DNA from: Heterohyrax brucei
Lineage: Eukaryota > Chordata > Mammalia > Hyracoidea > Procaviidae
Assembly: GCA_028571685.1 (NCBI GenBank)
Contig: CM053154.1
Coordinates: forward strand, 13,672,001 to 13,736,000
Length of the DNA: 64,000 bases
Reading direction: 5' to 3'
In this document: one piece after another, positions 42,471 to 53,094 of the stretch
Position numbering within the stretch: the stretch's first letter is position 1
Layout: each line of letters begins with the position of its first letter
Notes under the pieces: generated by a model
Told to the model about the DNA's origin: nothing
What the model saw: the letters and a program-made list of their open reading frames with translations, nothing else
Databases searched by the model: none
Translations under genes and position numbers: made by a program

Positions 42471-42800
42471 TAATTAACAATATGGGAATAGTTAAACAAA
42501 TTACGGTAACTTAATATCCCTGAATGTTACGCAGCTTTAAAGGGTGATCATATGAAGAGCAAAACAATGTAGGGAAAGTGTTTTTGGTCCAAAGTCATAA
42601 GTGGCGGTGGCGGCGGGGGCAAGATCAATAGAGTACAAAAATAAAGTACGACACACTTAAAAGTTTGTAGAATTATGTATGCATGGAACAGAACATGGAA
42701 AGTGTTTGATTATTAAGGAATGGACAATTTTTTCTAATTTAAATACTCTTGTTGTCATAATGCTTATTATGGAAAAGATAAAGTTAAAAATAAATGACTA
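42471..42800 (+). mobile_element. L1M 3'-region fragment
   Basis: 'gggaatagttaaacaaatta', 'tgttacgcagctttaaaggg', 'atggaacagaacatggaaag' and 'ctaatttaaatactcttg' are diverged old-L1 phrases. A short GGC-rich patch (42602-42619) interrupts it. Confidence 0.5.
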
Positions 42801-42894
42801 AGAATGCTCACTGATGTTATTTGAATGTTTGCTGCCCACCCCCCATTCCAGCTAAATGCCTTCCATGTCTTCCAGCTGGGTGGTCTCTGCCATC

Positions 42895-42990
42895 AGCCTT
42901 AATTTGCAGATGAAGAAACTGAGGCTCCCAGAGCTTAAGTAGCTGCTTTATCAGATGGCTGGTTTGAACCTAGGATGTCTGTTTCTAGAA
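42895..42990 (-). mobile_element. MIR fragment
   Basis: 'ttgcagatgaagaaactgag', 'gctcccagagcttaagtag' and 'gctggtttgaacctaggatg'. Confidence 0.72.
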
Positions 42991-43167
42991 CTGGGGCTGT
43001 TTGAATCTGCTTGTACTGGGGGGCAAATTACACGGGACCTACAAGCACTTCAAGGGCTTATGAAAAAATTAAAAGCTTAATAAAAAACCTCACCTCATTC
43101 AGTCCAAAATGCAAACTCAGAGTTGATAAACACAAATCCAAATGTCACATTATACTCACTCTATCAG

Positions 43168-43290
43168 GCTCAAGGTACCTAGATGGCACTAATGGTTTGT
43201 GATGGACAGCTAACCAAAAAGTTGGTGGTCTGAGCCCACTCAGTGGTACTTCAGGAGAAGAGACCTGGCAGTCTGCTTCGGTTAAGATTA
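43168..43290 (+). mobile_element. AfroSINE type B, first half (split by another SINE)
   Basis: 'aaggtacctagatggcacta', 'cagctaaccaaaaagttggt', 'gacctggcagtctgcttcgg' and 'ttaagatta'. The second half resumes at 43486. Confidence 0.82.
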
Positions 43291-43485
43291 TCTGTTGCTG
43301 TTGGGTCAATTCTGACTCATGACAACCATATAGAATGGAATAGAACTGCCCCATAGGGTTCCCAAGGCTTTAACCTTTATGGAAGCAGACTGCCACATCT
43401 TTCTCCTACAGAGTGACTGGTGAGTTTGAACTGTTGACCTTCTGGTTAGCGGCCCAGCTCTTAACCACTGTTCAACCAGCCAAGA
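43291..43485 (-). mobile_element. AfroSINE type B inserted into the previous one
   Basis: 'tctgttgctgttgggtcaat', 'ctgactcatgacaaccatat', 'taacctttatggaagcagac', 'gccacatctttctcctacag' and 'tggttagcggcccagctctt'. Opposite orientation to its host. Confidence 0.85.
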
Positions 43486-43560
43486 AAACCCTTGGGAATA
43501 GCTCTACTCTGTAACCCACGGGGTCGCTGTGAGTTGGAATTGGTGGCAATAAAGGTTAGA
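43486..43560 (+). mobile_element. AfroSINE type B, second half
   Basis: 'ttgggaatagctctactctg', 'cccacggggtcgctgtgagt' and 'tggaattggtggcaataaag' continue the host SINE from 43290. Confidence 0.8.
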
Positions 43561-43799
43561 CTTCATAAATTTGTTATCTTTAACCAATTGAAGGTTCTCA
43601 TTCTGCAAGAATTTCTGAATGTGTCTGGTGACGTGAAATTACAGTGAGTTCTAAATCTAGTGAGTTACATTTCATCAAATAATTTCACCAATAACATTAG
43701 AAGAATCTTCCTAAACACTGTACAGCAAAAATGTTTAGTATACAATGTGGCTGCAATTAAAACTATTTGACATAGGGTGGAGGAGGAACTCTGAAATGA

Positions 43800-43865
43800 A
43801 GACTTACAATGCATAGGATCGCTACAAGTTGGAACTGACTTGACAGCAATGGGTTTTTGGTTTTA
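43800..43865 (+). mobile_element. AfroSINE 3' fragment
   Basis: 'cataggatcgctacaagttg', 'gaactgacttgacagcaatg', then 'ggtttttggtttt'. 5' truncated. Confidence 0.82.
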
Positions 43866-43892
43866 AAGCCTTATAAAAATCTGACTGTAAAA

Positions 43893-44036
43893 AATTCCAT
43901 TGTCATTGAGTAGATTCTGGCTCATAGCGACCTTAAAGGATGGAGTAGAACTGTCCTATAGGGTTTCCAAAAACCTACTGGTGGATTTGAGCTGTCATCC
44001 TTTCGGTTAGCAGAGGTAGTTCTTAACCACCCAAGA
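43893..44036 (-). mobile_element. AfroSINE type A, first of a head-to-tail pair
   Basis: 'attccattgtcattgagtag', 'ggctcatagcgaccttaaag', 'ggtttccaaaaacctactgg' and 'cctttcggttagcagaggta'. Confidence 0.9.
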
Positions 44037-44196
44037 GCCCCAAATCAATTGCCACTGAGTCGATCCTGACTCATAAGACCCTATAGGGCACAGTGTAATT
44101 GCCTCATAGTTTCTGAGGAGCACCTGTTGGATTTCAACTGCCCATCTCTTGATGAGCAGCTGTAGCGCTTACCTGCTGCACCACCAGGGTTTTCTC
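44037..44196 (-). mobile_element. AfroSINE type A, second of a head-to-tail pair
   Basis: 'ccaaatcaattgccactgag', 'tcgatcctgactcataagac', 'tctgaggagcacctgttgga' and 'cctgctgcaccaccagggtt'. It begins within a few bases of the previous copy's head, suggesting insertion at its end. Confidence 0.9.
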
Positions 44197-44250
44197 TTAA
44201 CTACCAGGGCCCATAATTTCAGCTCTTGTTTAGTTTCTCTCTCTTCCCTA

Positions 44251-44411
44251 GAGGAAACGCTGGTGGTGTAGGGAGTAAATGCTATGCCTGCTTAACCAAA
44301 AGGTCAGCGGTTGGCATCCCCCAGGTGCTCTTTGGATACTCTACGGGAAGTTCTGCCCCACCCTACAGGGTGGTTATGAGTTAACTGGAAAGTGTTGGGT
44401 TTGGTTTTCTT
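44251..44411 (+). mobile_element. AfroSINE type A
   Basis: 'aggaaacgctggtggtgtag', 'gcttaaccaaaaggtcagcg', 'ggtgctctttggatactcta', 'acagggtggttatgagttaa' and 'gtgttgggtttggttttct'. Confidence 0.9.
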
Positions 44412-44454
44412 CCCTACGAAGACAGACTGTGGTATACCTCAGCAGGGTACAGCC

Positions 44455-44552
44455 CTTTGGGGCGGAGGGGGAAGTGGAGAAGGAAGGTAATGGGGTAAAG
44501 AGGAAAGATAAGGGAGTGATGGGGGAGGAAGGGGTAGATGAGAGGGAGAGTG
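44455..44552. repeat. Purine-rich (G+A) tract
   Basis: About 95 bases almost wholly G and A on the plus strand, with several G-runs ('ggggcggagggggaagtgg', 'gatgggggaggaagggg'). Such tracts can form triplex or G-quadruplex structures. Open frames over it are low-complexity artefacts. Confidence 0.8.
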
Positions 44553-44650
44553 TTGGCCACAGAATGTTGGACTGCACGCTTCATGAAGCTGACCGTGCAC
44601 AATATGCAACACACCAGTTGCTTATTGTATTCTTGTGAGGGTACAAGCTG

Positions 44651-44699
44651 TGTGTGTACATACACTGTGTGTGTACATACACTGTGTGTGTATGTACAT
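44651..44699. repeat. 17-bp minisatellite, about 3 units
   Basis: Two perfect copies of 'tgtgtgtacatacactg' (44651-44667, 44668-44684) and a third partial copy. Confidence 0.88.
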
Positions 44700-44702
44700 T
44701 CT

Positions 44703-45539
44703 CACACATGTACACCCATGCCTGTCCATATGGCATTTAAATGTGTCAGCAAATAGCTATGCTTGTCCTTGAAACACTTGAGGGAGGGTAACCCTATGTT
44801 TCTTCGCACTTTATTTTTGCAACTTGATTGGTCCACATTTTTTTTTTTTTAAACAGGTGGCAAAAGCAAATTGCAGCAATCTCCAACCATGTGCTTTTAG
44901 AGCAATGGAGCTGTGGAATGCTTTTCAATAATGAAGTGTCAATTGTTAAATTGTCAACTCAGCCAGCTTTCCTGAGACAAGTCTGGACAAACGACTGGAG
45001 TTTCCATTATTGTTTGCAGATTATCACATCCACTTAAAAGCACCTTTTGACCTCAGCTGGGCCCTCTCTGGCAGTCACACAGAGGGGGACCTTAAGACTC
45101 ATCCCTCAGTTTTGGAGGGCACCCTTCAGGGCAGTAATACAGTTCCCTGAGGCAACTGGGCCAAAATGTTCTGAATATCAAGTTCTTGAAATTTCATTAG
45201 TTGAGTTTCCTCCTCTCCCTTCACCCTCCCTGAGACCTTTTCTCTACCATTCTCCTTTTACAGGTGCCTTATAAATACAACTTTTCATTAAGTTGCTCAA
45301 AACGAGCTTAGGTGAGGAGGCCAGCGTGCACCAGTGGGGAGGTGTTTTATGAGCTAGGAGTACCAGATAGCATCTTAGGATGGGACCTCTTATGTTTCCA
45401 GCCTTGCCAACTCGTTCTGATGACACCCTCCAAAACAACTTTCATTGGCCTTTCTTTTCTTTCTTCCTCTTTTTGTCATTCTGACCGAGCACTGGGACCT
45501 CATTGTGACAATGAGGGGCTGCATGTCACTCGATCAGGG
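44703..45539. other. No recognised feature
   Basis: About 840 bp including a T-run at 44839-44850. No family or exon is recognised. Confidence 0.4.
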
Positions 45540-45960
45540 TCACATGGAATAATTACCAGCCCATTGCACTTCACTACACCACTGTAAGAGCGGCGGGTCG
45601 GTGTTTCTGTTCGAGCTGCTCTGAAAATTGAGCTGATACGGATACTGCGGGAGGAACGATAGCATCCGGGCCCCCACGCAGATGGTAGAAATTAGCATGT
45701 GGTCAATAGGTTCTGAAATGCGATCTGCCACTCAGCTCAGGACATCTGCTTTGGGTCTCTCATTTTCGCTGGGACACAATATGATGATGATCATGGAATC
45801 AATGAGTCCTTCAGCTTGCACTCTGCCTCATAAAAGGTCGTTGAAATGCCAGAGAATGTTAATTACCATGGAAACGTTTGGAGAATAACATTCCGTAACA
45901 CATCCTTTTAATTGCTCATAATAGTCAGTGTCACTGGCTGACACCCTGCTTGTCAGTCCA
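45540..45960. promoter_or_regulatory. Candidate conserved regulatory block
   Basis: The block is repeat-free, with several retained CpGs at 45590-45680 in an otherwise CpG-poor window. It has 'ggaataattaccagc' near 45546 and 'ttaattaccatggaaa' near 45859. The 'accatggaaac' part resembles an RFX X-box core next to an ATTA homeodomain core. It could be a distal enhancer. This is inference and no target gene is visible. Confidence 0.3.
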
Positions 45961-46659
45961 GATCCAGCCTCTAAGACGGCTTCTTAACATTCATGTGTTC
46001 GGAAACAATGGTCAGTGGCTCAGAGTTGTAAAATAACATAGGGTGACCCTATAATTTATTACTTTAGAGAGTAAAAGGAAGAGATAGTGATCATTACACT
46101 GGGACAAGGGGCGTAAACCTGGAGTGCTCCTGGCAAGCTGGGATATATGGATCCCCAAGAAGTAACACAGCTATGATCTTTGGTCTCCATGCTTTCTGTC
46201 ACAGCTGAAGTGTCACACAGAGATGACAAAGGTCATGAGCCTAGCTAGAAAAGCTTCCACACTGTGTGAAATACATTCCACTGGTCCTCCTAGCTGAGGA
46301 AGGAGATGTTAACACAAGCTTGGAGCTAGAGAGACATATGGATAAATATGGAGATTCATCCTTGTATGTGTGTGTATGTGTATATATTTGTGGGAAAGGT
46401 TCACGTGTTGGGAAATCCTATTCTGGAATCAGCAGGCAGAAGAGGAGGACCCACGGAAGCAGCAGCAGAAGGAAGAGCTAAAGAAGGAGAATTAGGAAAG
46501 TGTAGCATCCTGGGAAATGAGACAAGGATTGATAAACACCCAGCAGTTCTGGCAACAGGAAGGCTTGGCACCTGCTTCCGTCGTGGCCCCACTGATCGTA
46601 CCTCCTGGTATCCAGGCCTCTATGTGCCCCCCTTTCCCATCGGTAGGGAAGATCAGAGT
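45961..46659. other. No recognised feature
   Basis: About 700 bp. Overlapping frames of 86-112 codons on both strands (46348-46816) have no domain and partly fall in the LTR-like piece below. Confidence 0.38.
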
Positions 46660-46885
46660 AACCAATAGGACACTTTGGGAAGGACAGAGTGTGACTTTTG
46701 AAATTAGGTTGTAGAAGTCCTGTAGCTTCTGCCAGGCCCTCTCTTTGATCACTCACTGTAGGGTAAGAAGCTGTCACACCATGAAGACCCTTGAGTAGTC
46801 CTGTGGAGAGGTCCACGTGGGGAGGAACAGAGGCCTTCTGCCGACAGCCATGTCACTGAGCCACCTTGGAAATAACACGACTTAA
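46660..46885 (+). mobile_element. Probable old LTR fragment
   Basis: 'agagtgtgacttttgaaatt', 'ctctctttgatcactcactg', 'ctgtggagaggtccacgtgg', 'ggaacagaggccttctgccg' and 'acagccatgtcactgagcca' match a widespread LTR-like repeat in mammals, probably MaLR class. Confidence 0.5.
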
Positions 46886-48112
46886 ACAATACGGTCCTTT
46901 TAAGCTTCCTGGAAGAAATGTGGATTAGCTTCAAGAGAACTTTTACTAAAAGATGTGGCTAAAAATAAACCGAAAGCAATGCATGAAAAGACCCCAACTT
47001 ATGACTTTATAGCCACCTACTCACTTCCTGGGGAAACAGTTTGAGCTCCCCTCTGAACTGTCTCCTGTTGCATTTTTCTAGAAATAAATGGCACAGGACA
47101 ACTCATATAAAATGGATCCATAAAAATTCTTCTAGGTGGGTCATTTTATAGAACAGGCCACCTGGAATTACTAGATGACATCCAAGTGGCATAAACATTT
47201 CCTGAAAGCCAAAGGCAGTGAGTGGCATCGATGATATGAATGTGTTTGATTGGAAAAACAAAACAAAACAAAATGAAACAGAACAAAACACTATGGAGGC
47301 AGGCAGTGGGGGACCTGCTGGGGTTTACTGGCATTCTCTCTTTGAGCTCAGTGTCACTGTACATGCCAGCTTGAGGGTGGACTGGTCATTCTCTGTTAGA
47401 TTCATCTAGACCCAGACCCTCCCTTTGCCCTGTATTTCCTTAGCTAAATCACATCTCTTGATCCACTCAAAGCCATAAATTAGTAAAGAACCAGCCAAGC
47501 GCCCTGTCTGGAGAAGCATGATTAATCTTTAATGGCAGCGGCAGGACGGATGCCCTTTGAAAAGCTGGCTTCTCGCCTTCTACCCTCCTCTCCCCCACCA
47601 GGACTGACCATGCCAAATGCTGTTTTGTTTTTTCCAGGTGAGCTTTCTCTAGTACTAGAACTCAGACAATGAGGAAGGAAAGAAGGAAAGCCAGCAGCTA
47701 GGACTGCTGCTTACAGTGGTACAGACGGTGCACTTTATAAGATGCGTGTGTGTTGGGGGTTGCAGCTGAAATCTATGCCCTGCTTGCCCAAATGCATGCT
47801 CTGGCTGGAAACGCCTGTTTCTGAGCCACACAAAAGCCCTGTCAAGACTAATGGACATTCTGCCACCATTGTTCCTTTCCTACGTCTTGTCCTTGTCTTC
47901 TCTTTTTTTTTTTTACCGTAGCAAAAATCCTGTATGACGTCTTCTGTAATTTGTTTTTCTCCCTGAGGGAAAGTTAATCTTGTGGGTGCCATTCATTTAC
48001 AGGACATTAGACACCGGAGCTGTTGGATCCCTGAGATCATTTGAAAAGGGGTTTTGAAGCTTTATTCTTCAGATTCACTTGTCTGTCACAGAGGCTTGGG
48101 TGTTGTGACGTT
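46886..48112. other. No recognised gene or repeat
   Basis: About 1.2 kb. It contains an (AAAAC)n-like tract at 47256-47291 and a T-run at 47905-47915. No family or coding signal. Confidence 0.4.
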
Positions 48113-48277
48113 CAACAGGTTTCAGCAGATCCACCAGACTTCAGACAGACTAGGACAAAAGATCTGGTGATCTACTTCTGAAAATCGGCCAATGGAAACC
48201 CAAAAGATCACAATGGGTTGGTTCCAATGTGTGGGGGGTGACTGTTAGTCAGATGCCAACTTGACGACAACAACAGT
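48113..48277 (+). mobile_element. Type G SINE, 3' part
   Basis: 'aacaggtttcagcagatcca', 'gatctggtgatctacttctg', 'aaaatcggccaatggaaacc', 'gatcacaatgggttggttcc' and 'ccaacttgacgacaacaaca'. The tRNA-Gly-like head is missing. Confidence 0.85.
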
Positions 48278-48834
48278 ATTGTTTTAATGGGCCCTTCCTC
48301 CATCCTGAATTCCTGATGGGACCTCAGGTGTTTTTTAGGTGGGGACCCTACAATGAGACTGGTATCCTGAGGGGGTTGCTGCGGGCAGGACACCCACGCT
48401 AGAACATCTAGAGCTAACTAGACTGGACTGAGCCCAGAACTGATCTTTTCCAGAATTCCTGGTTCTTCCCATCTTGAAGTCCTTTCTTCCAATGGGTTTA
48501 ATGGAGCATTTTGGTTTGGTGTCAGCTCAAGGGAATGGATCTTTTTTCACATCCATCTAGAGTCATTCCTTCTAGTTGGTGTGTCACGACAGGTTCAGAG
48601 ATAAAAGTCACAAGTACCTAGTGAAGAAAGATTGCATCTTCTTGAACTTCTAAGCATTTTAGCCAAAGCAGGCACAGCTTTGAGTTCTATCAGAAAAAGG
48701 ACAGTTTTGAGCCCTGTTGTGGTCCATTCCCATCTCCTGGCACGGCGACATCTTCAGACTATTTTAGAAAGGTGGATATATTTCATTGTCTTCATGATAA
48801 TATATTTCTTCTTTTAAGTACAGTAGTATGTAGA
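48278..48834. other. No recognised feature
   Basis: About 560 bp, unassigned. Confidence 0.4.
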
Positions 48835-48961
48835 GTGGTCTGGTGTCAGTTCATGACTCTGCCACCCTGTATAGGTGACCTTGAGCCAGTTTTCTTATCT
48901 TATGAAGGCTTAGTTGTTCTCTTTTGCAAAATGAGTGTAGTGGTAGTATCCATCACACAGG
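48835..48961 (+). mobile_element. MIR, host of a type G SINE
   Basis: 'ctgccaccctgtataggtga', 'ccttgagccagttttcttat', 'cttttgcaaaatgagtgtag' and 'atcacacaggatcactgtga'. The SINE starts at its 3' end. Confidence 0.68.
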
Positions 48962-49277
48962 ATCACTGTGAAGGCAGTGGTAGAATTCTCACCTTCCATG
49001 CAGGAGACCCAGGTTTGATTTCTGCTCAATGGACCTCGGTGCAGTCACCACTCATTTGTCAGCGCAGGTCTGCGTGTGGCTGTGAGGCTGAACAGGTTTC
49101 AGGGGAGCTTCTGGGTGACGACAGACCAGGCAGAAAGGCTTGGTGATCTACTTTCAAAAATCGGCCAGTGGAAACCCCGTGGATCATACGAGCCCTACTG
49201 TGGGCAGTGTTTCCTTCCTTTGTGTATGCAGTTGATGAGAGTTGGGGTTGACTCGACAGTGGCTAATAATAACAGAT
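48962..49277 (+). mobile_element. Type G SINE, near full length
   Basis: 'tgaaggcagtggtagaattc' and 'tcaccttccatgcaggagac' closely resemble glycine tRNA 5' sequence, with 'ccaggtttgatttctgc' in the B-box position. The body has 'gtctgcgtgtggctgtgagg', 'gacgacagaccaggcagaaa' and 'atctactttcaaaaatcggc'; the tail is 'ggttgactcgacagtggcta' then 'ataataaca'. It is tRNA-derived but lacks the rest of a tRNA. Confidence 0.9.
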
Positions 49278-49394
49278 AAAGAACACACCACTCAGTAGGT
49301 TCTCAGTGGGCTTTATCTGTTACTTTTATTGTGACCAAAGCCTTTTAAAATGTCTAGCAAAGAGGAAGCAGGGGGGGATGGATGACAGTTTGTT

Positions 49395-49530
49395 GTGGCC
49401 AGGGCATTGCTTGGGCAGGATACTAGGATTCTAGTCTTTATGTGCAACTAAACAGCTGCAAGATGTGAACTAGTCCTCAGTTTCCCATCTGTCAAAGAGT
49501 AGACATGGCTTAACAATCTCTAAATTTCCT
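49395..49530 (+). mobile_element. MIR fragment
   Basis: 'ggatactaggattctagtct', 'aagatgtgaactagtcctca' and 'gtttcccatctgtcaaagag'. Confidence 0.55.
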
Positions 49531-50204
49531 TTCTATCATGAATCTAAAAACAGGGAATGACAGTTTAGCACAAAGTTCCCAGTACAAATATACTAATGAG
49601 GCTGAATGTTGATTTTGAAAGGCAAACTCAGCTGTGCCCTGTGACTCGTAGACCCTACACACAAGGGACTATAGACGTGGGCAGGACCCAGCAAATATAC
49701 TGGAACAGGCCTCCGTCCATTCTTGGCATACACACCTGGCTCGGGGTGGCTAGGTTGTTGGCATGCATGACAGGCAGGGGACAGAGGACAGCGAGCGCTC
49801 CAGGAGAGCAGGGCAGGCAGCCGCCATACAGTCGCTGGAGGGTTCACTCACCAGTTCACACAGCAGAGGACCAGGCCCACCAGAGCTTGGGGTGACGTTT
49901 TGACACGACAACTTTAAAGGATTATGAAACCACTTTCCCTGTGATGAAGAGGCTGAAACCTGTGACTGTTTTTAGAGGATTTTTCTGATTACACAGAGCA
50001 TCTGTCAGGAGTTTCCTAGCAGATTTGCCCAGTCAGGGACCTGGCCGGTGACCCCCTGAGACCAGATGCCCACAGAGTAGGTACTACCTCTCAAAGAAAT
50101 ATAACAAAGAATATAACAAAGTCAACCAAGAGCCTTCCTGAGGACTAGACCTGCATGACCACATGGGCTATGCAGAGGGGACAGAGCTGACCTTTCAGGG
50201 ATTG
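49531..50204. other. No recognised gene or repeat
   Basis: Opposed frames of 84 and 99 codons (49593-49895) overlap on complementary strands, are GC-rich and have no domain. I do not call a gene. Confidence 0.4.
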
Positions 50205-50280
50205 ACCTGTGACCTGGGCAATATCATTTAGCCCCTTTGTGTCTTGGTTTCGATGGTCTCTAGGTACTCTTTAGCTAAAA
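50205..50280 (+). mobile_element. MIR fragment
   Basis: 'tgacctgtgacctgggcaat', 'atcatttagcccctttgtgt' and 'cttggtttcgatggtct'. Confidence 0.55.
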
Positions 50281-50404
50281 GGTGCAAGGAGCCTGAGTCA
50301 AATTTTTATTTGTTACAGTAACTGTCCTTATTGAGATTATCACTGTATTATTAACAAATGATTTAATAAATATTTATAATGAATGATTTACAGAAAATAT
50401 CATC

Positions 50405-50803
50405 AATCTTAATATTACTGTTTAAATGCTTGTCATGTGCCAAAGGAAACCCTGATGGCATAGTAGTTAAATGCTGTGTCTGCTAACCAAAAGGTCAGCA
50501 GTTTGAACCTACCAGGTGTCCCTTGGAAACTCCACGGTACAGTTCTACTCTCCCCTATAGGGTCACTATGAGTTGAAAATCAATTTGGTGGCAATGAGCT
50601 TTTTGTTTTACATGCCAAGAGCTGTGGCTAAGACTTTGCAGCTGTTAACTTTATTTAATTTGCACAAGAGCCAAACCAGATAGGAATAAATATCTTCATT
50701 TTATAAGTGGGCTTGGAAAGGTCAAGTAGGAGCAGGTAGCTCCAGGACGGGGACTTAGTTCTGACTCACTCTCAGCCCAGCTCCTAACCTCTGTAGTCAC
50801 TGC
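50405..50803 (-). mobile_element. MIR interrupted by a SINE
   Basis: The left piece (50405-50443) has 'gcttgtcatgtgccaa'. The right piece (50611-50803) has 'catgccaagagctgtggcta', 'cttcattttataagtgggct' and 'ggaaaggtcaagtaggagc'. Together they make a reversed MIR. 'catgtgccaa'/'catgccaa' may be the duplicated target. Confidence 0.65.
50444..50610 (+). mobile_element. AfroSINE type A inserted in MIR
   Basis: 'ggaaaccctgatggcatagt', 'ctgctaaccaaaaggtcagc', 'tcccttggaaactccacggt', 'gggtcactatgagttgaaaa' and 'ttggtggcaatgagctt', full length. Confidence 0.93.
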
Positions 50804-51010
50804 AAGGAGCCTAAGTGGCACAACAGTTAAGCACTCAGCTGCTAACTGAGAGGTTGGCAGTTTGAACCCAGCCAGCAACTCTGTGGGAGAAAAAGACAAG
50901 GTACTCTGCTTCCTGAAAGATTATAGACTGGAAAATCTGATGGAGCAGTTCTACTCTGTCACATTGGGTCACTAGGAGTCAAACATTGACTTGATGGCAC
51001 TTAACAATGT
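50804..51010 (+). mobile_element. AfroSINE type B
   Basis: 'aaggagcctaagtggcacaa', 'gctgctaactgagaggttgg', 'cagtttgaacccagccagca', 'aggtactctgcttcctgaaa' and 'gacttgatggcacttaacaa'. Confidence 0.92.
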
Positions 51011-51727
51011 CAACAGCCTTATGAAACAGACCTGCAAACTTCAAACCCCATGCAATGTCACTGCATCGTATTTGCTTAGTGGTCCCCTCAGCACTTCTGT
51101 ACCGGCTAGGGTGCCACTCCACATCCTCGTGGAATGCCATTGTTTTGTACAACATGACACAGTAGCCACGGTGGATTTCTTTTAGGCTATAGAGTAGTAG
51201 CCAGGCTAGGGCTGGCTTTCAAACATTCTTTGTGGGTTAGTTTTAGTGGATTCTTATCTCTTTCCTAAACTGGCTGATGGTGAAATTATTTTTAAAAGCA
51301 TTATTCCAAAAGGAATATCTGTGAAAGGGGGAAAAAAAATGGATAAGTTGCACTTTATAAGAATTAAAAAATTCTGTTCTGTGGAAGACACTTTAAGAGA
51401 ACGAAAAGACTTCACAAACTAAGTAAAATGTTTGCAAAACATGTATCTGATAAGGGACTTCTTGCATGCAAAGTACAACAAGATTCTTAAAACTCAACAA
51501 TAAGCAAATAATCCAATTAAAAAGTGGACAAAAGATCTAAACAGACATTTCCACAAAGAAAATATAAAAGCATACGAAAAGATACGCTCAACATTGCGTG
51601 TCATCAGGAAGTTGCAAATTAAAACAACAAAGAGGGACTACTATACACCTATTGTTGCTGTTGATGATTAAGAATGGTTAGAATCCCAAACTCTGACAAC
51701 ACTAAATGCTATTGAGAGAGTGTGACA

Positions 51728-52225
51728 ATTGTTTCAGTCAGCTAGTGTTACTCTAACAGAAATACCACAAAGGAAGGTTTATTCTTACACAGTCTGGCAG
51801 ATTACAAGTCAAATTCAGGATGTCCACTCCAGGGGAAGGATTTCTCCCTTGAAGGCTCTGGAGGAAAGTCCAGTGTTACATCAGTCTTTGTCCAGGGGGC
51901 ATCTTGGCACAGGAACCTCAGGTCTGAAGGATGAGCTCTTCTCCCGGTGCTACTTTCTTGATGGTGTGAGGTTCCCAATTCTCTGCTTGCTTCTCTTTCC
52001 TTTTATCTCTTGTAGGATGAAAGGATTAAGGGTGGGCCAAGCCATACTCCAGGGAAACTCCCTTTACAGTGGAGCAGGAAGGTGATCCTATGAAGAGATT
52101 TACAGTCTCACCCTAATCCTTTAACATACAGCACCAGCCAAGCCAAGTGTCTTTGGTATACAGCACTGCAAAATCACAAAATAGAGGACAATCGCAGAAT
52201 ACAGGGAGTCATGGCCCAGTCACAT
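51728..52225 (+). mobile_element. ERVL-type solo LTR inside an L1
   Basis: 'tgttactctaacagaaatac', 'ttctcccttgaaggctctgg', 'catcttggcacaggaacctc', 'cttgatggtgtgaggttccc' and 'ggagtcatggcccagtcaca'. The 118-codon frame 51729-52085 lies inside the LTR and is not a gene. Confidence 0.8.
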
Positions 52226-52767
52226 GGCTATACCTATTCATTGCTGGTGGGAATGCAAGGTGGTACCACCGTTTTGGAAGACATTTTGGCAATTTGCTAC
52301 ACAGTCAGTAGTCACATTGCCAGGTGTTTACCCAAGTGAGTTGAAAACTTACATCTGTATAACAACCTGAACACAGAAGCTCATAGTATCTTTATTTATA
52401 GGAAGCAATCGAGATGCCTTTCAATAAGTGAATGGATAAACAAACTGAGGCATATCTGTACCGTAGAGTATTCCTTGATAATAAAAAGAAATGAGCTATT
52501 GAGTCATAAAAAAACAAGGAAGAATCATCAGTGTATTTTGCCAAGTGAAAGAAGCTAGTCTGAAAGGCTATTCGCTGTACGATTCTGACTATATGACATT
52601 CTGCGAAAGGCGAAACTATAGAGACAAGAAAAGGACTAGTAGTTGCCAAGAGAGGAAGGGGAAGAGGGATAAATAGCTGGAGCACAGGGTGTTTTCAGGG
52701 TGGTGACACTCTTCTGTGTGCCACCGTAATGGTGGTCACATGCCACGAGGCACTGGTAAAACGCCAT

Positions 52768-52902
52768 AAAAACCAAAACCAAATCCGCTGGCATCAAGTT
52801 GGTACTGCTGTAAATTTTTCCAGAAGCTGACATCCATGTCTTTCACGGAGCCACTCGTGATTTCCAACCTTTGGGTTAGCAGTATAACACAGAGCGACCC
52901 CT
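52768..52902 (-). mobile_element. Degraded AfroSINE inside an L1
   Basis: 'aaaaccaaaaccaaatccgc', 'tggcatcaagttggtactgc', 'ccatgtctttcacggagcca' and 'aacctttgggttagcagtat'. More diverged than most copies. Confidence 0.7.
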
Positions 52903-53094
52903 AATGTAAAATTATGAACTTTACTTAATAATAATGTATCAACACTTATTCACCGAAGGCAAGACATGCACCCACTAATGTAAGATGACAACAGAGGAAG
53001 TCTTATGTGTGAAAGAGAGGAGATATATGAGAACTTTTTCTAACACTGTTCCAAAAAAAATCTATTAATTAGAAAAAAAAAATACTCAAAGACT

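Larger units (their letters stand above)
51290..53005 (+). mobile_element. L1 3' region, broken by an LTR and a SINE
   Basis: Part 1 (51290-51727): 'aattaaaaaattctgttctg', 'aaaacatgtatctgataagg', 'aaaactcaacaataagcaaa'. Part 2 (52226-52767): 'attcattgctggtgggaatg', 'cccaagtgagttgaaaactt', 'agtgaatggataaacaaact', 'gtgaaagaagctagtctgaa', 'atatgacattctgcgaaagg'. Part 3 (52903-53005): 'cccctaatgtaaaattatg', 'aactttacttaataataatg'. These are ordered phrases of the ORF2 end and 3'-UTR of an L1MA/MB-type element. All are degraded. Confidence 0.85.
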
